Shown here piece by piece: positions 11,745 through 22,843 of a stretch of DNA of 64,000 nt. Position numbers and translations under genes: made by a program. This DNA is from Toxoplasma gondii ME49. Taxonomy: Eukaryota; Apicomplexa; Conoidasida; Eucoccidiorida; Sarcocystidae. The stretch spans positions 2,296,954 to 2,360,953 of the forward strand of contig NC_031470.1 in NCBI RefSeq assembly GCF_000006565.2, written 5' to 3'. Under the pieces are notes generated by a model, which did not search any database, was not told the DNA's origin, and saw only the letters and a list, made by a program, of their open reading frames with translations. Every line of letters starts with the position of its first letter. Within the stretch, counting starts at the first letter, position 1.

Positions 11745-13030
11745 GGCCGTCATGGTGCGACATCTGGTTTGTGGACTGCCGTCGGTTCCATGTCAGAACA
11801 TCGTGGTAATACGGTTGCGGACCGCCACAGGAGGTGAGGCTTGCTTTTGGTTCTCATTTGGCATTATGTTCTATCGAAGACTATATGCAGGTGAGAGAGA
11901 ACCGAATGGGTCCTGCGTCCGAGTGTCGCTGAGACTGGAGTAGGAGAGGTAGGAGAACGTGGCTGGTCGGGCACTTCTTTGCGAGAGGGCGTGGTATCAC
12001 ATCTGATCTGAGAACCAGCGATACGTCAATATCAGAACGTCATCGGAATGGGGTTGTGGTCAGATGCAGGAAGTGAGGACCGCTTCTGATTCTCACTGGT
12101 TGTAGGCTGCTGCGTGGAGAAGTAGATGCGGTTGATCGAGACCGGAACGGTGCTGTGTCAGATTGTGAGTGAGCGTGGTATAGGAAGGAAGGTCAAATTG
12201 GCGGGTCGGGTAGTTGCGGCGCGCGGGCGTGGTATCGCACCTGATCTGAGAACCAGCGATAGGTCAATATCAGAATGTCATCGGAATGGTGTTGTGGTCA
12301 GATGCAGGAAGTGAGGACCGCTTCTGATTCTCACGGGTTGTAGGCTGCTGCGTGGAGAAGTAGACGCGGTTGATCGAGACCGGAACGGTGCTGTGTCAGA
12401 TTGTGAGTGAGCGTGGTATAGGAAGGAAGGTCAAATTGGCGGGTCGGGTAGTTGCGGCGCGCGGGCGTGGTATCGCACCTGATCTGAGAACCAGCGATAG
12501 GTCAATATCAGAACGTCATCGGAATGGGGTTGTGGTCAGATGCAGGAAGTGAGGACCGCTGCTGATTCTCACTGGTTGTAGGCTGCTGCGTGGAGAAGTA
12601 GATGCGGTTGATCGAGACCGGAACGGTGCTGTGTCAGATTGTGAGTGAGCGTGGTATAGGAAGGAAGGTCAAATTGGCGGGTCGGGTAGTTCCGGGCGCG
12701 AGGGCGTGGTATCGCACCTGATTTGAGAACCAGCGATAGGTCAATATCAGAACGTCATCGGAATGGTGTTGTGGTCAGATGCAGGAAGTGAGGACCGCTT
12801 CTGATTCTCACTGGTTGTAGGCTGCTGCGTGGAGAAGTAGATGCGGTTGATCGAGACCGGAACGGTGCTGTGTCAGATTGTGAGTGAGCGTGTTTTAGGA
12901 AGGAAGGTCAAATTGGCGGGTCGGGTAGTTGCGGCGCGAGGGCATGGTATCACACCTGATTTAAGAACTGTCGAGGAGTTACTATCAGAGCATCATAGGA
13001 GGCCTGTTGTTAGCTTTCATAGGAGGCGTG
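11745..13030 (+). repeat. tandem array of about 238-bp units with degenerate ends
   Basis: Three nearly identical units start at 12126, 12364 and 12602, followed by a fourth at 12841 (spacings 238, 238, 239). The fourth decays after about 12955. To the left, 11885-12125 is a diverged copy that becomes near-identical in its second half, and 11745-11884 is an older fragment still alignable over its middle. The unit begins ATGCGGTTGATCGAG and ends GGAGAAGTAG. Each unit carries a 60-62 codon frame, which I regard as a by-product. The identical core with fading edges fits tandem amplification by unequal exchange. Confidence 0.93.
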
Positions 13031-14579
13031 GATCGTTGTGTTTCCCTGCTGTGGTCAGGAGGTCGTTGTTCTGTTTCAAGTCGTCCTGCAGTGGTTTGCT
13101 ATTTTGGGATGTGATAAAGTGGCAGTGGAAGATAGTGTAATGCTGCATCAGCGCAGGCAATGCGTGAGGTGGAGCCGTTGTGCTAATAAAATTTTCGGTG
13201 ATGGCAACGCCTTAGCTTTGCAGCAATCGGGTACACTGGAGGTTTCAGAAAATGCCGACCTGAAGGGTAGCCGTTTGTAGCGGACTCCCGTAGAGGGATC
13301 GAGGATGCACGACTGTAAGCAGCTATCCATCTTTCCGGGTCTGCGTATTCTGAGATCTGTGTCCATCGTCGGCTGAAGTAGCCGGAGTGTATGGTGGCCT
13401 TGGATGTGACAGCACCTAGCGCAGAATGTGAGTCCGTATCCTATACTTCACCTGACTAAATGCACAGATACGCAATACAGTCTCAACCAACGTTGTTTGA
13501 CTAACGGATTCTTTGGAACGTCATTGTCGTCTTATGTAGTGGACCTTCGCTCCAGGGTGGCGTGACGGTACGTTTGGATCAAAGCAATACGCAAGTAACT
13601 TCAGGCGTAATGTCACTGCTGACCGCTGTGGAATATCGACGAATCGACGCTTTGTTTGATCTGCCATGGTTGAGCTTTGTTCTCGAGGGCTCCCGTCATA
13701 GGCGCACGTACATGTAACATTCACACGCACTCAATACAGTGCTACTGTGGCCGTGGCGGATGCCGCGTAAGGTTCGAATTCGTGCGTTGTACGAAATAGC
13801 CTCCCTTAAGTAGTCACTACCAATTCGAAACATGCATGCATCAATTATCCCGCCTGTGGCCTATTGGCAACTGAGTTGCACGTTGGTAGCCACTTCATGT
13901 GATGGTGTTGGTATGTGGCAAACCCGACGTCTTAAGTAAGATGAAGGTGGCCTTTTTTTACTAGTTCTGGTCGAGAAGATGGGAGTTCATGGAGGCGGAA
14001 GGCTTAAATGTTGCCATCACGGCCTTCGTATTTTTTCCACTTCCCAAAGAGATAGGCACAAAAAATTTATATTAGTGATACACATCGATGAGGGAGATCT
14101 CCTCTGTAAATATACTACGTAACTGGCCCTGGTCCGACAGCAGCACATGATGCACTGAAGAGTCTACAGAGATCGCCTGACACTTGCGAATTCTCACATC
14201 ACTAGTGTTACAACTTTAAAAGAACGCTTGTTTGGTTCTCTTCTTTTATGCCAGCTCGAATTCGAGGATCGGTTCTTTGGTGGTCGCGCAGAAGATTACC
14301 TACCTTGACTGCTTTTATCTCATAACTGAAGTAATATCCAGTATCCTAGGTCCCACAGTATGTCTGTTTATTCGACTTGACTTACACAATTCGGGATCGC
14401 GGATTATTTGTACCAATATTTGCTTAGGACGTGAAGAAAGGGAGTGACTGCGACGTCGTTTCACCCTCTGGCTACCTCGTCCTTTTCATGGCGATGGTAC
14501 CGGTTTGAATGCGTGGGAAAATGCTCCACTCTGTTTGTTGGCGTCGCTAATTAATAGTGCGCCATGGCGCAGAAACCAG
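13031..14579. other. no convincing gene
   Basis: Short frames only. 14232-14447 (+) is hydrophobic and open for 71 codons but begins with TTG. The stretch around 13920-14300 is somewhat richer in A and T than its surroundings. I see no RNA gene. Confidence 0.35.
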
Positions 14580-14891
14580 TTAATTTAGGAATACTTTTAG
14601 GGCTTTGTCGGTTTTCATTTCTCGTACATAGAATCCATGAAACGTGTGAGAAATCCGCAGATTCCAGTCTCCCATGTTGACGAGGGTATGCAACCTCAAT
14701 GAACAGGAAGTACGTTTTTGCCGCTCGAATAAACTGGAAAATTCGTGCTTGCCTATAGGATCAAGAACTACTTCATAGCGCCGTCTACAGAGCGGTTCAA
14801 GAGCACCTACACATGTATCATGTGTCTTCACGGGCGCATATTTCATGTCATACCTGAGCATGTGCCGCTTCGTATCATTGTCTATCCACAT
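14580..14891 (-). CDS. candidate minus-strand ORF, unknown
   Basis: This frame has 103 codons, from ATG (complement of 14889-14891) to TAA. The product is rich in Lys, Arg, Asp and Glu, with no signal peptide or membrane segment, and its composition is typical of a soluble protein. I recognise no domain and find no splice partner. It stands out mainly because the opposite strand is poor in open frames here. Confidence 0.28.
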   Translation of the reverse strand: MWIDNDTKRHMLRYDMKYAPVKTHDTCVGALEPLCRRRYEVVLDPIGKHEFSSLFERQKRTSCSLRLHTLVNMGDWNLRISHTFHGFYVREMKTDKALKVFLN

Positions 14892-15392
14892 CCAGCGGGC
14901 CCACAGAGAGAGGGAATACGCTGAAACAATGCTGCCGCCGTTTGTAGCACTAGTTATTCAGCTAATGGTCAGCCCAGGTGCCAACAACTGACGTTTGCAT
15001 ATTCGGACAAAGTCAGCCGTGCACCGATGAGACTGAGTATTTGACGAGTAGAAATCAGCAGTCGATCTTCGCCTGGCATGGATCTATAATTTCGGAAGGG
15101 CCGTGCTCCATGTCAAATCTGAAACGTGGATGTAGTACTGGGAATGATAAAGAGTTGTATGCCTAAACGGTACTTCGAGAACCACTTGGGCAATCAACTG
15201 TCAACATGTTAACGACGGGACTACAGTACGAAGAGGTTCCACTAGTGAATTGATGCGTTTTCAACTGGAATTGCGTGGCTGTCCTAAATACGCGCAAACA
15301 TTTGGCAATCAGGAGATGCATCACCGGCCACTGTGCCGGCGCCGAAGGCATGTGTGTTTGGTCCCGCCTGTCTTGCCGCTGAGTAGCGAGGA
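14892..15392. other. no convincing gene
   Basis: A frame opens at 15250 (+) and overlaps the next candidate gene in another phase. Before that, only fragments of about 60 codons are seen. Confidence 0.3.
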
Positions 15393-16940
15393 ATGTCTCA
15401 ATCCGCTGAAGAGTGTAACAGCTGCACAAAGAAAATCAGAGTTGTCAGGAAGCGATATGATGTGTCGGGGAGCACCAACAGCCCTAGTCAGTTTAGGCGG
15501 AGGGGACTCGATACAGAACGCACACAGTCTACGTCGTGCCTCAGCACACACGACAGTGTCCTGTCAGCAGGTACTCAGAATTGTCACATACAGTGGATTT
15601 CGGCAAGTGAGGGGCAGCACAAGTCAATGTTGAACCGTAATTTCTGTGTCACTATCACAGCACGGGGCTGCCTCGTTGTTCAGGCGATGCATCGCTACTG
15701 CACACGTGCATACACGAATATGAGAGCCCGAGAGGCCAAAACTGAAGAACCTATTGGATGTACGGAGCGCTACCTATTCCCCATGTATGGGGAATATGGA
15801 GTTTACCTCAGGCAGGATTGTTGCTGTGGAGAGAGGCACGCTGTCAGTGTCCTCAGAACCCCGCCTGGCTTCTTGTGGTCCTCCCACACAAGAGAGTGGT
15901 TCTGAATTTTTTTTCCAAGACGACTTTGCGAAGAAGAGTGCTGGAACGGTTCACTGGAAAACAATGTTGTGATTCTGCCTGTCGTCCCGTCTTCCTGATT
16001 CGGAGTTCCAAATCAATCGAAGCTTTAACCCTCGAGTGTCAAACGTATCAGGCTCAATTTGCTCGGTCTTGCTGTGGCTACTTGGGTGCTGTTAGAGTGC
16101 CTTACCTGTGATAAATAAGGGATCCGTTGACGAATTTTGTCCTGTGATTCAGATGATGCATGCTTCGAACCTTGTAAACATCGCCCGTAACGTTGCTTCG
16201 AATTAAATTTCAGGCTCCACCGGAGACCACATTCGTATGTGTGACTATGGGTACGAGAGGGACGAAAACTCGCAGACGGCTGACTGGATCTACGATGACT
16301 TCTCAAGAATGCGGAACGGAAGAAACACGACTCTTGTAGCAAAGAGGTACTCGGTGGTTTTGTGTCGTTCCTATCAGAATAGTGCGAACACGACAGAACG
16401 ATCAGGTACACACTTGAGCGCTCAAGAGATTTATGGGCAGCATACTCCGTACATTTCTAAATATTCCACGCTGTCAACGCCGCAGCTTCTGATGGTACGT
16501 GATCCAGACGGTTAATCGCTTTGAGAGAGAACGGGGGCACTTTGACAGGTGTGTCACTTCCGAACCTGGTTGGTGACACGTAACGGGCTGAATATCTTGC
16601 ATCGATCTCCATTTGCGAGTGCCTTTGCTTATCACACTGTATTCCCGAAGCGAATATCTACATCGGAACCAGCTGGACATTGTTCAGTGTGCACAAGATT
16701 GGTGGAGACCTTCGATGATTGTCAAAGCTGAAAACGTATCGAGTTCGGTTACTAAATGATAGTGAATATGCAACTTTGAGTGAAGAGGTTCGTGGGCTGT
16801 CCTTTGGCCTGTCACGCGTTGAGAAAAACAGCCACACATGCCGGCACTCTTCGGAAGACAACCTTTTGGAGGTTCCCGCTAGTTTTTGTTCCGGAAATGG
16901 GTCGAACGTGCATTTTCCAATTGACATAGGAAGATTGTAA
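15393..16940 (+). CDS. candidate three-exon gene (15393-15570, 16214-16494, 16728-16940)
   Basis: Exon 1 starts with ATG, encodes a CxxC pair early (CNSC) and ends ...GCAG before GTACTC at 15571, leaving one base of a codon. Exon 2 follows a pyrimidine-rich TTTCAG at 16209-16213, needs one preceding base, and runs 93 further codons to GTACGT at 16495 on a codon boundary. Exon 3 can start after AAAG at 16727 in phase 0 and ends at TAA 16938-16940. The joined product would be about 223 residues, charged and apparently soluble, with no recognised family. The phases agree across all three exons. The exon 3 acceptor has a poor pyrimidine tract, and other coding-like frames at 15758-16111 are unexplained; they could be another exon or the sign of a broken gene. 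Confidence 0.35.
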
Positions 16941-17303
16941 AGCGATTTGGTGTCAGTCCGTCAACACACCCAACCACAGTCTTTGTGAAGACACACACTG
17001 TGACGTGCTCGCCAAACGTTGTTTCTAAATCAATGATTTTTTATGCGAAGACGCTTTGTTGAAATTCTTCCTCAAATGCAATATCCTAGTGTCGGCAATC
17101 TTTTACACAACTCGTGCTTGTGTTCGATGTCAAGATGCAAGCCCCCAGCGCGTACTTTCTGATGATGAACATTTCGCACACAGTTGTTGATTCACCAATA
17201 AAATTCGCTTTTCGGTGACTGAAGGCCAGCTACTAAAGTACTTCATCCTGTTGCAGGGAAGTGTTGACCAGCGCGGGGGCACATGCCGTCCTGGAACCGG
17301 TGA
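16941..17303. other. putative 3' UTR and intergenic spacer
   Basis: Between the candidate stop at 16940 and the candidate start at 17384 there is no frame of note. The stretch has several T-rich runs. Confidence 0.3.
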
Positions 17304-17310
17304 CGTCTCA
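17304..17310 (-). promoter_or_regulatory. CGTCTCA element (complement of TGAGACG) upstream of an ATG
   Basis: A/TGAGACG motifs are known promoter elements in Toxoplasma. This copy lies about 75 bases before the ATG at 17384. A 7-base motif is expected several times in a window this size by chance, so the support is slight. Confidence 0.25.
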
Positions 17311-17383
17311 ATTTGGCAAGCCGGCGCGCAAGCTATAGCAGACGCTGGGTTTCGACACTCATTTTCGTGACTGCTACTCGCCG

Positions 17384-18007
17384 ATGGCGAATGCCTTTTT
17401 TTTGGTAAACGAAACGGTTATAATAATCTTCACATCGACACGGTACTGGACTGGAGTAGCCTTCCTTGCTGAGGGACGTCAGAGCGCGACCTCCTCTGAG
17501 CTATCTCTAATACTCGAAAACTCAAAACGTATTTTCTCAGGTAAGAAGACATTCGCTGGTTATTCTGGACGTCTCATTACATGCGGTGTCTCCCTCTGTA
17601 CAATTGTTGCAGCAGCTTTGTTGCACTTATGAGTCACAGAATGTGAGTTCTCAGTTGTTTTTCTGCGGATGGGACAGCGTTGATATCTTACGAAGTGTGA
17701 TAAGTGTAGCCATGTGGTTGTGTCAACGGAAACCATAGACACTTGGAAGGACGTGTCTTTACCAGGGATACGAACATCTCCAAGCGTTGCCGTGAGACAA
17801 CACCGCAGAGCTCTCGATAAACTACAGAGACCCGAAAATGATTCAAACGGAGACAACCAGGAAGGTGGCTGCCGAGTATCTCAGGCTAACTTGGCTGCCT
17901 ATGCAGAAGAGCTCTCGGCGTTGTTCACGGTGTACACGTTTTCTATTGACAGGATACAGAAGGTTCCCATTGTATCGCGCTCGGGCGGGTGTCTCAACGC
18001 GAAGAAG
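17384..18007 (+). CDS. candidate two-exon fragment (17384-17540 and about 17684-18007)
   Basis: ATGG at 17384 opens a 52-codon exon with a hydrophobic N-terminus. It ends ...TTCTCAG before GTAAGA at 17541, a good donor. A second coding-like stretch, open from 17684, includes a CxxC (CDKC) and the segment LAAYAEELSALF, and ends ...GAAGAAG before GTGAGC at 18008. I could not find an acceptor that joins the two in phase without a stop, so the link is unproven. They may belong to different transcripts. Confidence 0.3.
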
Positions 18008-18039
18008 GTGAGCAAAAAGTTGACCTCGGTGCCGCTTAT

Positions 18040-18537
18040 CTATATGCAGATATCCCGTACTTGGGAGCAGTAGACTAAAGTGTTAGCATCCGTTAGCATT
18101 TTTGAGTTCACTATTCTGCACCTGACGGAAGTCCGCACTGGCAGCCACGCCGTACAATCTGCTCTAAAATACAGGTCGTAAGCACGCATGAACGTGGCCA
18201 CTCGACCTGAGGCCGCAGCGGGCGGCTGCATAGCTGCGATCACTGAACGGACGGGACGCATCGCCTCATCCTTGCGGCAACTAATATATGGGCAAACTGT
18301 CACTTGTTTCAAGAGCTGCTTGTGCGTGCACTTCTTCCCTTTCCCTCTCGATGAAACTGGAACAGTAGCAAGTCTTGTATCTGCATCCGACCTGGGCAAT
18401 GGGTACGCTGAAGCAACGTAGCCAAGCTTAGCGCTGTGCCAACATGAGTTAACGGGCAGTTGAGCAGTACACAGAAGGATGTAACGATATATCATCGTCA
18501 GTGACTCAACATGCTTCGGGAGGTCACTGAAAGCCAT
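18040..18537 (-). CDS. candidate minus-strand ORF of 165 codons
   Basis: ATGG (complement of 18534-18537) opens a 165-codon frame that ends just downstream of the plus-strand donor at 18008. The peptide has several cysteines, a basic middle and no clear signal or membrane segment. It is one of the longest frames in the left half. It competes with a plus-strand exon model immediately beside it, and no family is recognised. Confidence 0.25.
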   Translation of the reverse strand: MAFSDLPKHVESLTMIYRYILLCTAQLPVNSCWHSAKLGYVASAYPLPRSDADTRLATVPVSSRGKGKKCTHKQLLKQVTVCPYISCRKDEAMRPVRSVIAAMQPPAAASGRVATFMRAYDLYFRADCTAWLPVRTSVRCRIVNSKMLTDANTLVYCSQVRDICI

Positions 18538-18890
18538 TCTGCTCGTACACTGCAGCCGTGTGTCACGGCAGAAACAAACTTACGTCTTCCCGATGACTTC
18601 TTCAAACAAGGAAGCTTTGCCAAGCAGTGAGCCAGTCTGGTATGTCAACAGGAAAAAGGGATAGAAGTACCCATCTTTCGTACGCACCACGTGTTTCTCT
18701 ATTGTTGCGATTGTGATGCCGAACTTCCAACAGTAAAAACAAGATGGAGGCTGGGTGATGTAATCACAAAATGCACTTCACTGATGAACATGCAAGGTAC
18801 TACATGCTCCAGTCACGTATAGGGGCACAGATTGCTTCCTTGTAATATTACGGAACCTGTCGGTAATTTGGCCGTAGAAAGTGTTATGCC

Positions 18891-19280
18891 ATGACTTCCC
18901 ACTTAATATTGACCATGGCTGTTTCCTTCCATGTGTTCTTGAAGACTGTACGCGGTGACATAAGACTGCATTTCACCTCTGCATCGACCCATCAGTTGTT
19001 CTGGAACGTTTCAGGAATTTTGGAATTAGTCACAAAGACGACAGAACCTGACCACTGTGGTAGGGTTGGTCATCGGCAGCTCGCCGTGCGAAAAAGAGTT
19101 CGCCTGCATTGTAGAACGACTGGGAACACCGTCTGTCAACACCCTAGCAAACGCTTCGGCACCTAAATACAGAGGAGAATTGTTTGCTTTTAGTCGGGTA
19201 GAAATCGGATCCACCACTGGCGGGAGGAGCAGGAACATCATAAAGTTGAACCTGAAAAGGCGGATGCCGACTCTGTGCAG
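18891..19280 (+). pseudogene. two coding-like stretches in different frames, possible broken gene
   Basis: From ATG 18891 a frame with a signal-like start (residues 4-18 hydrophobic) runs about 55 codons. From 19057 a second frame of similar quality runs to GTGAAG at 19281, a possible donor. The gap between them is far too short for an intron, so a frameshift or two unrelated frames are the options. The minus-strand frame 19026-19448 (140 codons, TTG start) covers the same bases. Confidence 0.22.
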
Positions 19281-20232
19281 GTGAAGCGGCATCGTCATGA
19301 TGCGACACAGATGGGGTAACCACATATGGGTACCGGTACTCAGGGAGGCGACACCAAGCACCGTCCAAAAACCGAATCTAGCCGTACATTTTGACTCCCG
19401 AATGTCAGCAGAGTTTGTTTGAATTTCAGTCGCAAGATAACCAAGCAAAGGCGCTTCCCAGTGAACAAATTACTTAGAGAACCCCTCGGGTGGGGATTTG
19501 ACTGTATCATTTCGCTCTTAAGAGGAATGCAGCTGGTTTAAATCCGTCATCCCATCCTGATCGTAATTGCTGGAGTTAGCACACCATTTTCGCCCGAATC
19601 GTGGTCATGCTTGAATCACTATATGTCGCCACTTCTGCGTCCTGCCTTCATGCGTTGCAATTGAGAGCAACCGTTCTAGTCCGTTGGGCACTCCCAAAGG
19701 GGGGCGTCTTGCCTGTTAAGCAGGACAGCGTTTCGTGCTGTAAAAAACAAATCCAAACCTCACCGACTTCATGTTAGAAGGGCCACTGAACCAAAATGGA
19801 GTCATTTCTTCGGTGCACAGCCGCCTACATCACAGTGCGTGAACTGATCAAAATAGTGAAAAACCAGGGCCTGCCAGACACTGAAGTAGGCAAACGAATC
19901 TGTACGGAAACAGCGACCCTGGACGATGGTGATAAGACTGCAGTTGTAGACTGCGTAACATGATGTGTAGAGGTTCGGACCGGTACGTCACTGGATGCCG
20001 TTTACTTGAGTTCTTTTTGTGAAGGGATTCCGCTGTGTGAGCTCAACACAAGAAGAGTCTACAGGGTTTGATAAGGTGGTTGAGCGTTGACATAACATAA
20101 GCGCGTGTGACATTGGCATTCATTGGAAAACCCGGACGATCGATGATCATCTGTCTTGAAGTTTCACCGTGCCTGCAACGAACTGCCGGGAGTCACATCT
20201 TGGCGTCGCACAATTTCTCTTGACCGGTGCAG
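19281..20232. other. no convincing gene
   Basis: I see no open frame longer than 60 codons that is worth noting, and no repeat or RNA gene. Confidence 0.4.
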
Positions 20233-20372
20233 GCCGTGAGCGAAACAGTGCTGACGTGGGGCGATCCCATCTTCTGCTTAACTTCGCCGTGGAGCAACAG
20301 GTCGGAAAAGCAACAAATGATGCAATAGAAAGAACTGTTTTCCGTCAGCTCTTCGTCATTTACAATCAGGCA
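20233..20372 (+). CDS. candidate internal exon, unknown
   Basis: A pyrimidine-rich acceptor (TCTCTTGACCGGTGCAG) ends at 20232, and GTAAGC begins at 20373. The frame between them is open for about 46 codons and encodes a soluble, amphipathic-looking segment (NFAVEQQVGKA... FRQLFVIYNQ). Both splice sites fit the consensus well. Flanking exons were not identified. Confidence 0.32.
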
Positions 20373-22101
20373 GTAAGCGCTGAACCCATGCGCACGACTA
20401 GCAGCATCCTAGCCTCACAAACCATGTCGCCACCCACGCGACTGAATATCTAATGTTGGTCAATGAGGTCAAAGTGACGTTTTTCCGCGGTATACACTGA
20501 CAGATTGTAAGCCTCTATCGTCTGCTGGATTGTGTTACGCCTAGCCAGCAGAGTTCTTCTATTTCAAGAAATTTGGCACAAATACATTATCGTAGGGCGT
20601 TTTGTAGCGCCGGGACTGCCCTGCCAGTTGTGCGTCTGCTCCCACGCGAATCCCTGGTTGTCCACCTTGAAATGTGGTGACTACGCTGTAAGAAATACTT
20701 GTCCTGACGCACTATTGCGGCAGATGGTAGGCCTCAGTTATGAAGCTGCGAGCTAGCCAATGTGGACGTGTCGCCGTGTTTATAAAAAAAGTCTGAGGAT
20801 GACTTTTTCGTTCCCGATTTTCATGAGCGACCTCGCGCGAGATCGCAATTTACTCACCCACAGGTTGTACGCCCAAGCTTGAGACTCTACACCGAAATGA
20901 AATAAATGACAAATTTATGGCACATGTTTCGGGATATCCAGAGAATCGGAATAGACGCTAATATAATACACTATCACCAGAGCGCCTTCAGCTGTCTCAT
21001 TTGGCTTCTGTGATAATGAATGAGTCGCAGCGGCGTCCTAAATTTTGAAGCGAACAACTCTTTTTTTTCCTCTCTCTCTGCCGTCAAGTCCGTAAGTGTG
21101 GCTTGTCGATTGCCGACACGCGTCTGGGGTCCGTTCTGACTTAGGCTGGCCGGCTTGTTAACCTTTGCATTTCGTGTATAACAAACCGAATTGGTGACGG
21201 TTCATGCTGCGAGCTTACGTTTTTTCAGCTAGTACGGCGGCACTGAAGCAAGGTGTTTTTTCAGCAAGGCTTTGCTCAACTCGCTCAACTCAGTGATGTT
21301 GCCTGCACGCAAAAACGAAGTGTCTGCTTTCTCGCCATGCGGCTGCTCCTGATACATTCCACTTTGCTTAATTAAAGCCCAAACACTCGTTGTGCACACA
21401 TGTCGGTGGTACTGAATCATCTTTCCTCTCTGTTTATGTCATATTCTTTTCGGCTACAGAGAATCGGTCTCTCTACTACCAGCGGCACTGGCCCGTTTGG
21501 TATACGACACGTGGTGGTGCAATGTACGAGTTGCTACGCTCTCCCTCAGTTGTTCGTCATGATTTCTCAACAGAACACTTGCTGCTTCTACTGTCCGCCT
21601 CCGTAGGCAGTGAGTAGCCAACCGCTGTCTCCTGAACTTGAGAAGAACATGTATTGGCTTTTCCGCACCATTTAGTGGATGAATAATCATGATTCAGAAT
21701 GTGGACCCCGAGCCACAAGGAGCACAGGTGCTGAGTAAGCGGTGGCAGGAATATCGCAGGTAGTGTTGTCGGCATAAATGACGGATTAGTAACAACATCA
21801 ATATAAGCCTGGATGTTTTAGGTTGCAGGACGTCGTATTTCAGCAGTCGCGTGATGTGCCGGAAGAGCGACGGACTGATTCAACCGACGCATCGCTAACA
21901 AAGCCTTTTTTCTAGGTTCCCTCTTACCTTTCTTTCACACGAGCGGCATCGCGGTATCTATAGTCTTCCAAACGTCGTGTCGGGACGTGAACGGGTCTGA
22001 TGTTTTCCCTCTGCTACTTCCCATCCGTAGTGTAGACTCACTAGTCCCGTTGCGTTTAGTTTTAGCGGCCCAGCAACTGTTTTTCTTTGTGCACCCCTGA
22101 G
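20373..22101. other. no convincing gene
   Basis: A T-rich then CT-rich run at about 21059-21082 is the only simple-sequence feature. Open frames are short on both strands. 21390-21690 has three overlapping frames of similar weight and no signal separates them. Confidence 0.35.
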
Positions 22102-22306
22102 ATGCAGCACCAACTTGTGTCCGCTCTACAGAACTGCACTGATCTAACATACGCAGCTTTATGCTTCGGCAGGTGCCGTTACTATTATTTTCCAGACGGT
22201 ACGTTTCGTTGGCCAGCATGCGCTGCAAATACAGCTCGTTTCTGTATCACAACTCCTGGTTATACGGTACTCCACAGTGCTGCCCGTGTGTTTGTCGTCG
22301 CAGCTG
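22102..22306 (+). CDS. candidate cysteine-rich exon ending at a GTAAGT donor
   Basis: ATG at 22102 (or an acceptor just before it) opens a frame with five cysteines in about 45 residues and several aromatics. It ends with hydrophobic residues directly before GTAAGT at 22307, a consensus donor. Cysteine spacing of this kind suits a secreted or surface protein, but I cannot match it to a known coccidian surface family such as SRS. Confidence 0.36.
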
Positions 22307-22465
22307 GTAAGTGAAATAGGCGTGCCTTACGAAAGTCCCATTCCCATGCTAATGGCTACGTACACGAATGGGAGTGAAGCGTGCATCGAGTCTGCAATTG
22401 CGAGGTAGGAAACAGCGAAAAAAAGTTGACAGTGTGGTAGGGTGCCATCTGGCGTTTGTTTTCAG

Positions 22466-22589
22466 CTGGATTGAGCCGGCGGAGATATTTGCAAGCGACC
22501 AATGTAGAAACAAGATAAAACAGTTGCGCTTGCAGAAGGATATCGTGTCTATCCTCGAACAACCGTTGAATTCGCGGGACTTGAGTTAA
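22466..22589 (+). CDS. candidate terminal exon after a strong acceptor
   Basis: GGCGTTTGTTTTCAG ends at 22465, and a charged frame then runs 40 codons to TAA at 22587-22589. The frame that reads best needs two bases from the upstream exon, whereas the donor at 22307 leaves one, so the two cannot be joined as drawn. Either the upstream frame is different or one of the exons is wrong. Confidence 0.28.
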
Positions 22590-22621
22590 GGGATTGTTTC
22601 CGCATTTTCAGATACGAAGAC

Positions 22622-22843
22622 ATGATGCGGTGTTTTGGCCATCATTCTTTGAGGCATGGCTTTTCTTGCTCATCTCTCATGATATCCCCGAAGGTGGTTC
22701 CTTCTCTGCATCAGACGCTGGTGAGACTTGTCTTTGATGAATCGATCTCGTGGACGTCCCAGCTTGGAATCCGACAAAGTCTACTCTCGTGGATGTGCGC
22801 CCTCAACATAATGTGCGGGTGTGTGATGCGATTAGCAATATAA
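22622..22843 (+). CDS. candidate short ORF, unknown
   Basis: ATGATG opens 73 codons, with a C-terminal hydrophobic, cysteine-containing stretch. The middle (LHQTLVRLV) resembles frames at 54.8 and 58.2 kb (LHESFVKLV, LHEILV). It may be an old relative of the right-half units, or chance. Confidence 0.2.
   Translation: MMRCFGHHSLRHGFSCSSLMISPKVVPSLHQTLVRLVFDESISWTSQLGIRQSLLSWMCALNIMCGCVMRLAI

Noticed and set aside
11745..13030. CRISPR-like array
   Set aside because: The whole unit is repeated without variable spacers, and the sequence is eukaryotic in character.
12126..13140. Repeated 60-99-codon frames in the 238-bp array
   Set aside because: They are identical because the DNA is tandemly repeated; no independent evidence of coding.
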